Of a stretch of DNA of 30,244 bases, positions 20,736-27,633 are shown piece after piece (the stretch's first letter is position 1; every line of letters begins with the position of its first letter). This stretch comes from Perkinsus olseni. Taxonomy: Eukaryota; Perkinsozoa; Perkinsida; Perkinsidae. The stretch lies in contig JABANP010000592.1 of NCBI GenBank assembly GCA_013115135.1, positions 1-30,244 of the forward strand, in the 5' to 3' direction. The translations under genes were made by a program, and so were the position numbers. The notes under the pieces were generated by a model. It ran no database searches. It was not told where the DNA came from and worked only from the letters and a program-made list of their open reading frames with translations.

Positions 20736-21138
20736 TCAAAATAAAATCCCTTCCATCAAATCGATCTCGTACCAATACCAGAAATCGATCACGCGATCGA
20801 TTTACCCGTTAAAAGCTTACTCAACTCAACCCTATCGTCTCCTCCGGGTGTCTTTGAAACAGCCAATCGTCGAATAAGGCAACAGTCAATCACGATATCG
20901 TTATTTCTACTAAGCTTAGATTATCCTAATCGACAAGTCATTTTACACTGGGGTTGAGTATTTGATAATTTCGCGACGAAAGTGAATATAATTGGTACAG
21001 GTTGTTGAAGCCACTTAATCGGACATACAAGAATAAGACGACGACGACAACGATGCTTTCAGTGACGTAATTTACGAAAAAGTTGGTATGAGCACGCGTG
21101 CACATACCCAACCTTCCCCGTTAATAATCCCATCATCA
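20736..21138. promoter_or_regulatory. Intergenic between an unrecognised gene start and the DnaJ stop
   Basis: About 400 nt, AT-rich on the right. It contains the 16-bp near-palindrome AAATCGATCACGCGATCGATTT (20782-20803; arms AAATCGATC and GATCGATTT). No exon supported. Confidence 0.4.
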
Positions 21139-24100
21139 TCACAGAAGACACTTCAACGCTTCCATCTGCGCTCTGCTCAGATTCTCCGGAAACTCCACGT
21201 CAAAAGTGACGATAAGATTTCCGAACTTTCCGGGTTCCTTCGAGATGGGCATCCCCGCACCGTAAAGAATCTCGCGGCTACCAGGCTTCACCATATGATC
21301 AACGTTCAATCTGCAGAAAATATCTTCACGATATTGGAATAATTTCCCCATTTCTTAAATCGTTACCTTCTGGTCGCCCCAGCCAAAGTCGGTACGTCCA
21401 TGTCGAAACCAGTGAGAGCTTCTTTCAGCGTCAATTTCCTTTTGTAAATCAAATCCGATCTGAAATCAGGGAAAATACACCAATACCATAAATTCCCCAA
21501 ATCACACTATTCTCCCCCACAGCATTTCATTCTCATGATTCTCATTTTACGCAATTTTTCAAAAAAATCGCATAAAAATTCCTGCAAAACTCTCAATTCA
21601 CGCTAGACTCTCCCTCCCATTACCTAGAACGCTCCAAAGAAATTCCACAAAATTCTATTTTTACAGAAAAATTGCACAAAAATTCCCGCGAGGCTCGCAC
21701 ACAAACAATTAAGCTGAGCCTTTTTTCCCCTCCCATTACCCAGAACGCTCCAAAAAAATCCACAAAATTCGACTTTTACACAAAAAAAGCGCACAAAAAT
21801 TCCAACGAAATTCGTACAGACTTTTCCCCTTCTATTACCCAGAACGCTCGAACAGTGGATGCTCCTTCTCGCGTATGACAAAGGCGACATCTTGACACCG
21901 TCCAGTGCATCCAAGCTCATCACCTTCGCCACCGAAAGTGATTTTCGTACCTGAAAAATCGTATCTCACTTGAAAATGTTCCGCCATCCAAGCGTGCGCT
22001 TTATACTCCGACCGCCTTGGACTCTCATCGGTGTGCTAATTCCTTTAGAGGCTTCATAAACAGATCAGTGCACTGTGATGAAGCCTCGGAAATTACGCTT
22101 GCGTTTACGAGATTCTCTCAAAAAAATATTTTTTGAAAAAAAAACGGGAATTTCTGTACTTTCATGTACAAAACTATCATGAATAGGAAAATACGGATGA
22201 GCATGTCGGAGCCCTCCCGACGCTTGAATTTCCAGTCCAACCTTGCCTGCAATTTTCACCAAAAGTTCGTGAATTTTTTCCGCGAGTAAATTATTGATTT
22301 GAACATACTAACTGGACAAATATCAATATTTTCCAACACTGCGTTCCCTGGTTGTCGTCTCCGGCACTGTTATACCGCAAGACTATGAGCTGTGTCAGGG
22401 CGAGCGCTACTATTAAGCTACTTACTTAAGGGATGGTAGCCAATCATACCATTGATTCCCAACTTATCTACCACGTTTACCCTGGTCGCGTTCTACAGGC
22501 ACGAGCCAGCCCTGGTTGAAATTTGCTGCTAGGCACCTTGCAGCCCTCCCCCCATTGCGTGATGGCTTCTCGTCAACCCGTAGGGCGGAGATAGGTCGAT
22601 CTTGGCTTCAAACAGATCGAAAGATTATTCTCATGAAATCGGACATTCCAAGAATTATCGGTTTTTCCCTATTTTCCGAAATTTGAACCGGTAAATCTCA
22701 CACAGACTTAACCGGAACCGGGAGAAGCTAGAGGTGTCAGAAAGATTCCTACCCGCTTTCCAGCCGGGTTTCACTTCAATTTCTAACGTAGTCTCGGACG
22801 GTCTTTGAACAGTGCAGCTCGATCTCTTAATCTGATAAAAACGACACATGCAGGGATCGAACCCGGGACCTCCCGCGGGCAAACTCACCTTAACCCGTTT
22901 CGTCTTGCCTCCGTACAGCTCCTCGAGAGAGCACTTTAAATCGAACTCCGCAATGCCTGAGTTCCAAAACAATTTCGTGGCGCGCGAATTTTCCCGAAAT
23001 GAAACGGCCAGTTAATCGATTTCGAGCTCACGGCTTTGTTTCGGCTCAGGACTCGGGGCCCGAGTAGACGCGCAGCGCCCGAAGCCATTCCGTCGATTCA
23101 TTCCTGAAAAAATACCAAAAAACCTCCCTACCCGGGATCGAACCCACGACCTTTCGATTACCTCCAAAGAAGGAGTCGCCGAAGTCGTCCATTCCGCCAT
23201 TCATGAACATACCATCGCCGAAGCCCCCTCCGAACATCTGCGCGAAGATATCGTTTGGATCGCGCGAGAAGCTGTAGTGGCAACCGCCACCACGCCCGCC
23301 GAACCTGCCATAAGAACACAGAATCGACCGTTATTGGTAAAATTATTCAACCAGTGTATCATGAATTATCAATTTTTAACCGACAAGCAATATTAATCCA
23401 TCAAACTTATATTATCATCAACTTTGGTCGACCTATAACGACGACTCTCTTCATCATGAGGGACAGAGGACACAAAATTTTTGCACGCATGAACAGCCCT
23501 TTACTTGAAATTGATTTACAGCCAATACACCAATTCGAAATTTTGAGGACGTGAAATTCCTCTGAATCGAAAAAACACAGAAAAAAAATCGATATTTTTG
23601 ATCGTCACCAAAAATGGGTGAATTATTCACGAACGATTACATGCCGGGTCCGAATCCACAGCCTGGACCGCCATCCTTCAATCCTTCTTCTCCGAATTGG
23701 TCATATCTGACCAAAAATATCGAAGAATCGACAGAAAATCCCAAAAACTTCCCACTGAACGCCTCAACTCAGATTTTTCACACCGATCCGGTCGAAAAAA
23801 TTGGCCAAAACTTTTCCGAAGAAATGAGAAAAACTAAATTTCGCGAATACCTGGGTTCCAGTCATAAAAATGAGACCTGAAAATCTGACCAAAAAGCGCT
23901 TCGCTCCGCTAAATTCCGTGGTAGTACATTTGTTTCTTCTGTGTGTCACTTAAGACGTCGAATGCTTCTGCTATCTGACAATGATGAAAAAATATCGAAA
24001 AAAAAGAAAATTCTCGAAGAAATTTGTAAAAATTTCCCCATTACCGCAGGATACGTACGGTGAGATGAGGGGAGAAATGGGAAAAATTTAACGAAAAATG

Positions 24101-24351
24101 GGTGAATTTTTCCGCTTACGTCTCTGAATTTGTGTTCTGCAGTTTCACGGTTGTCAGGGTTTTTATCAGGGTGCCACCGAAGAGCTTGTTTTCGGTATCT
24201 GAAAAGAATAAAAATTTCACGCGCCACGAAATTATGACGGTGGAGCCGGTTTGCATATTTCCCGCGCGCCACGAAATTATTACGCTTTTTTGATTTCCTG
24301 AGGTCCAGCATTTCTGTCGACACCGAGGATCCTGTAGTAGTCCTTCCCCAT
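21139..24351 (-). CDS. DnaJ/HSP40 co-chaperone, subfamily B (type II), complete, 11 exons
   Basis: Exons: 24351-24284, 24198-24120, 23974-23928, 23706-23641, 23304-23162, 23103-23032, 22956-22889, 22831-22753, 21950-21839, 21459-21367, 21310-21139. They total 999 nt, 332 residues plus TGA, all phases matching. J domain: [19 protein letters not shown], then WHPDKNPDN with the HPD loop at residues 32-34. The G/F region follows ([32 protein letters not shown]). No CxxCxGxG zinc domain is present, hence type II. C-terminal substrate domains: [69 protein letters not shown]. The role is to deliver clients to Hsp70 and stimulate its ATPase; length equals DNAJB1/B4-type proteins (about 340). Intron 1 carries two copies of GCGCGCCACGAAATT, and introns 5 and 7 are T-arm introns. 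Confidence 0.93.
21611..21839 (-). repeat. Diverged tandem copies of the exon-9 splice-donor region
   Basis: Inside the DnaJ intron 21460-21838 the exon end and donor (GAGCGTTCTGG^GTAATA) recur as GGAGCGTTCTGG-GTAATGGG near 21735 and GGAGCGTTCTAG-GTAATGGG near 21619. Spacings are about 99 and 116 nt. The copies bring two further 5' splice-site look-alikes. Confidence 0.65.
22832..22888 (-). repeat. 57-nt DnaJ intron with sense T-arm
   Basis: Gene strand: GTGAGTTTGCCCGCGGGAGG, then TCCCGGGTTCGATCCC, ending TTTTTATCAG. Flanking exons KRVK and IKRS are certain. Confidence 0.7.
23104..23161 (-). repeat. 58-nt DnaJ intron that starts as a tRNA 3' half
   Basis: Gene strand: GTAATCGAAAGGTCGTGGGT, then TCGATCCCGGGTAGGG, then a TATTTTTTCAG acceptor. 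The first 36 nt look like anticodon-stem 3' side, variable loop AGGTC and T-arm of a tRNA. Confidence 0.75.
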
Positions 24352-24792
24352 CCTGGCGTCCCGACCTCAAAAGAGTAGAAAAGAGAGAAAAATGGCTGAC
24401 AGGAATCGTATCTAACACGCTTCAACCTAAGATACTCCTCTACAACAAACCAGCTTCAACCTAAGATACTCCCCTACAACAAACCAGCTTCAACCTAAGA
24501 TACTCCTCTACAACAAACCAGCTTCAACCTAAGATACTCCCCTACAACAAACCAGCTTCAACCTAAGATACTCCTCTACAACAAACCAGCTTCAACCTAA
24601 GATACTCCCCTACAACAAACCAGCTTCAACCTAAGATACTCCTGCGCACCGAACACATGCAATGCTAGGCCAGTACTGTACATCGAACACGCTTGAACCT
24701 AAGATACGCCGCGAACTCGAAGCAAAACTCTACGTGAGAAACGTAACGTAAATAGTACAGGCCTTCAACCATCATCGCCCAATAAAATCTAT
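24352..24792. promoter_or_regulatory. Region between DnaJ start and zinc-finger stop
   Basis: It contains the DnaJ promoter and most of a 34-bp tandem repeat (separate entry). No exon supported. Confidence 0.45.
24419..24656 (+). repeat. 34-bp tandem repeat, seven copies in alternating types
   Basis: Copies start at 24419, 24453, 24487, 24521, 24555, 24589 and 24623. The core GCTTCAACCTAAGATACTCC is followed alternately by TCT and CCT before ACAACAAACCA, giving a 68-bp dimer period. A single outlying copy (GCTTGAACCTAAGATACGCC) lies at 24688. It sits 70 nt upstream of the DnaJ ATG. Confidence 0.9.
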
Positions 24793-25561
24793 CTACACGT
24801 CGCTATCGCTGCTGCCGCTGCCCACTCCTATCGGAATCCTCGCCATGAACAGCGAGCTCGGTCCGCTCATCCTCCCAAAGGTATCAAAACGACACGCCTT
24901 CTTCACCACAGGAGAATCCTCTTTTTCCACCCGTCGCTTCGCTCCGCCGCCGTCATGAACATTTTTTTCATGCCGAACAACAACATGTCTGTAGGGGGAT
25001 TCGAACCCGCATCTCGAGCACTTAAATTGCGTCGGCGTCCCTCCTGGATGCTTAACTCTCATATGCGCATTCCTATTACTTCCCGTAGAAAATTCCAAAC
25101 CACATAAATGGCACGGGAACGACGGCAGCTCCGCCACGACCTCACCACCCCTCGTCCGATGATGCTTCGATCGCATGTGCAATCGCAAACCCCTCAACCG
25201 AGTAAAACTCTTCCCGCATTTCTCACAGCGATGGTCGGGCTCCTTCGAAGGCTCCTCGACCCGCCTGTCCGCCACCAGCTCGGCCTTCCTTGACATGATA
25301 CTCGCCACGGACAGCGTTTCCGATGCGTGAGCAGCCTTCACCCGATGCCGCTTTAAATGCCGCCTCAGCTGCTCCGAGCCGCCAAACGCCTTACCACATT
25401 TCTCGCAAATCTCATTCTTCTCGATAGAATGGGCGTTCTCCTCATGCCGTTTCAGATGGCTTGCCCGCTTGAAAGTTTTCGGGCACATCGGGCACTGGTA
25501 GGGTCGATCGTCGGTGTGGACTGAAGAGACGTGACGATCCAGATGAGCCTTCTTGAGGAAC
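24793..25561 (-). CDS. C2H2 zinc-finger protein, exon 2 to stop
   Basis: Acceptor TATTGTCTCAG at 25562-25572, then 255 codons and a stop. It opens with the second half of a finger (FLKKAHLDRHVSSVH). Complete fingers follow: YQCPMCPKTFKRASHLKRHE, ICEKCGKAFGGSEQLRRHLK, HRCEKCGKSFTRLRGLRLHM, FPCHLCGLEFSTGSNRNAHM and FKCSRCGFESPYRHVVVRHE, each C-x2-C-x12-H-x3-5-H. The tail is acidic/Ser-rich (GSGSSDSDV). It is probably a sequence-specific DNA-binding protein in the nucleus. The first half of finger 1 and the start codon are missing on this strand; they are found on the plus strand at 26454-26545. Confidence 0.88.
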
Positions 25562-25592
25562 CTGAGACAATACGCCAGTATCAGGGGCGAAA

Positions 25593-25744
25593 TATCGGTT
25601 GACTAGGGGAAAGTAGCATAAAATTAGTGGTATCGGTTGACTAGAGGAAAGTAGCATAAAATTAGTGATATCGGTTGACTAGGGGAAAGTAGCATAAAAT
25701 TAGTGGTATCGGTTGACTAGGGGAAAGTAGCATAAAATGAGTGA
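25593..25744 (+). repeat. 38-bp tandem repeat, four copies
   Basis: Starts at 25593, 25631, 25669 and 25707. The unit begins TATCGGTTGACTAGGGGAAA and ends alternately AGTGG/AGTGA. It lies directly upstream of zinc-finger exon 2, in the interval that must contain one inversion breakpoint. Confidence 0.9.
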
Positions 25745-26453
25745 TACGTAGGCCTCGGCAAGAATACTACGAAATTTGTAAACCGTGAGCGGCAGTATGC
25801 GGTGACAGAAGACCATCTACATTTCCCCCCGCGAGAGTTAGGCCACTTCCAAGACAGATTAAAGCGAGATAGTAGCCACTTGTGGACCCCCCCCTCTATC
25901 TAGCCTTGCATGACAGGCCAACAATATACGAAAGAATCCACAAAACAGGCATTAGTGTTGCTGCGGCGGTGAAGCAATTGTCGACGATTCCCAGCTGATG
26001 ATTTTCCCACCATCAAGACAAAAGATGTATCCGCCAGCACAAGAGCGTCGATGACTCGTACAGCGGAAGAACGCACTCGACTGTGAGGGGCTGTTTTGCA
26101 TAGGAAGCGAGGAGTTTCGTGGCGCGTGACGAATAAAGTAGGGAGCTATAGCAAAAGTAGTTAATAATACTCTCTTCGATATTCCCCCAAAAGCAATAAA
26201 AAATTCCCGGGAAAGAAAGAACCCTGCTCGCTGGAGATCTTCGATTCCAATTGTGGAGGTTGCACCAAGCCCGAACCTTTCGCCACCATCTAGCTCTGTC
26301 AATTCGTCAAACTCCTACCTTACTCCATCCCCGTTTCACAAGTAGGTTTCGAGTTCACCCTGGTGTTAGCATTATCAGCACTTGCTCTCTTTCCTACACT
26401 TGCATTTCCTCAACTTTCCCCTCCCCGTGCAACACACGTCTCCTACCATCACC
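25745..26453. other. Region between the two parts of the zinc-finger gene
   Basis: No recognised exon. A minus-strand frame has RVIDALVLADTSFVLM near 26050, not assigned. A GTTTCGTGGCGCG motif copy lies at 26112. The last 150 nt before 26454 are pyrimidine-rich (CTTTCC, CCCCTCCCC) and probably the promoter/5' leader of exon 1. Confidence 0.4.
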
Positions 26454-26545
26454 ATGACGGCTGTTGAAGACGACGAGGGTTCGCTTGGCGACTCGGAAGG
26501 AGAGGGCCCTCCGCGACCGCATCAGTGTCCGCAGTGTGGCAGCAG
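26454..26545 (+). CDS. First exon of the C2H2 zinc-finger gene, on the opposite strand to the rest
   Basis: ATG in good context (CACCATGACG) opens MTAVEDDEGSLGDSEGEG, then PPRPHQCPQCGS with two bases AG before the donor GTAGTA. Reading on gives a stop at once. The exon ends inside a finger after C-x2-C-x2. The minus-strand exon at 25561 begins G-TTC-CTC, so AG+G gives Arg, and the joined finger C-PQ-C-GSR-F-x5-L-x2-H-x4-H is a perfect C2H2 module. Both phase and motif match, so I take these as parts of one 286-residue gene separated by an inversion. Confidence 0.75.
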
Positions 26546-26783
26546 GTAGTAGAAGGGGACGTGAGAGTTTCTTTTTTTATTTATTTTTCCGGAAACAAAG
26601 CGATAGTTTCTTCCTACCCATTTCTTTCCATTTCTTTCCGGAAAGAAATGGGAAAGAAATAATAATAGTGGAAAGAATGCCCATTCGCTCGGCCCAGGCT
26701 GAGCAGCTCCGCCATATTACAGCCATTCTCGACGGTTTGATATTGTGAACTATCGCGCTCTCAAAGCGGCGGAGTACGGACCA

Positions 26784-27129
26784 CTTCCTGACTCAGGAAG
26801 CGAGTGAATAGTCACCTCAGGTGACTCACCTGAATAATCGCTCGGGACTCCTGAGCGATTATCTGGATTAATTCATTTCTATCGTAGAAATTCTACGGCT
26901 CCATCTCGATCGACAGAAGTGACTAGTGTCTGGAATGAGTACACCGAGCAGGTAGTGCTCGCCGCAGCTGCCCTTGGAGTACCAGACAACGCATTGGCCA
27001 GTCGAGCTTCGGCATGGGAGTGGCGCCGCTTAGCGGCGGCCGCTAGCCGAGGAGCCTATTCAATAGATCGTGACGATCTGATCGTCTGGTAGCGAACGTA
27101 ATACATTCCCAGTCGTTGAGTCACTCAAC
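26784..27129. repeat. Cluster of odd-length palindromes with one-base centres
   Basis: In 346 bp: 26784-26800 (CTTCCTGA-c-TCAGGAAG), 26811-26825 (GTCACCT-c-AGGTGAC), 26819-26831 (AGGTGA-c-TCACCT), 26883-26897 (CGTAGAA-a-TTCTACG), 27025-27037 (GCCGCT-t-AGCGGC), 27065-27079 (AGATCGT-g-ACGATCT), 27072-27086 (GACGATC-t-GATCGTC), 27115-27129 (GTTGAGT-c-ACTCAAC). Longer-spaced hairpins lie at 26836-26860 and 26876-26890. Several overlap as word, complement, word chains. No ORF of note. Confidence 0.85.
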
Positions 27130-27193
27130 TCCGGATATCAACACGTGTGTTCGCCATAGTGTGATGCGGTGACAGCTAGATTCAAGAAAATTT

Positions 27194-27218
27194 AATTAGT
27201 AATTAATAATTACTAATT
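27194..27218. repeat. 12-bp-arm palindrome, one-base centre
   Basis: AATTAGTAATTA-a-TAATTACTAATT, all A/T except one G and one C. Followed by a partial further copy to 27227. Confidence 0.9.
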
Positions 27219-27339
27219 AATAATTAGTCCTGTCATTTGGTTCACAGTCACTGGGAAGGAATTCCTCGTGCTCACACCCTGCGGCCACGCCGTAGCGGCA
27301 GCAGGCCGCCTAGGGGGCTCCATTTGAACCCGTCAGTAA

Positions 27340-27605
27340 ATATCTGAAGTGTCAGTCAAACTGCATGAACTTTGCAAGAAACGCGCATCTTATACTGACA
27401 TGTTCACATTATTTCGCGATGAGTCAAATTTACTGACGTATTCACATGCCACTCTATTTACTGACATGTTCACATTTCAAGCCATTTATGCCGGACCGAT
27501 CATCTCGCGCTATTTACTGACGCCTTCACATGCTATGCTATTTACCCCTCTTACTTTACTGATATTTTCATATGCCGCGCTATCTACTGACACGTTCAAA
27601 TAGCG
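27340..27605 (+). repeat. Degenerate short repeat leading into the satellite
   Basis: Irregular copies of TTTACTGACATGTTCACATG with GCGCTATT spacers, 25-45 bp apart. The same words (CTATTTGCTGACATTTTCAC, TATCTACTGACATGTACG) occur inside every unit of the following array. Confidence 0.7.
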
Positions 27606-27633
27606 TGCAAGTTTTTTGTGTCACGGGACTGTT

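Noticed and set aside
23909..23927. Apparent premature stop after YYHGI in the DnaJ J domain
   Set aside because: A donor AT^GTACTA at 23928/23927 splices in phase to YDQFGEEG, so the stop is intronic and the gene is intact.
24990..25015. GGGGGATTCGAACCCGC resembling a tRNA T-arm
   Set aside because: It is within zinc-finger coding sequence (CGFESPYRH of finger 6).
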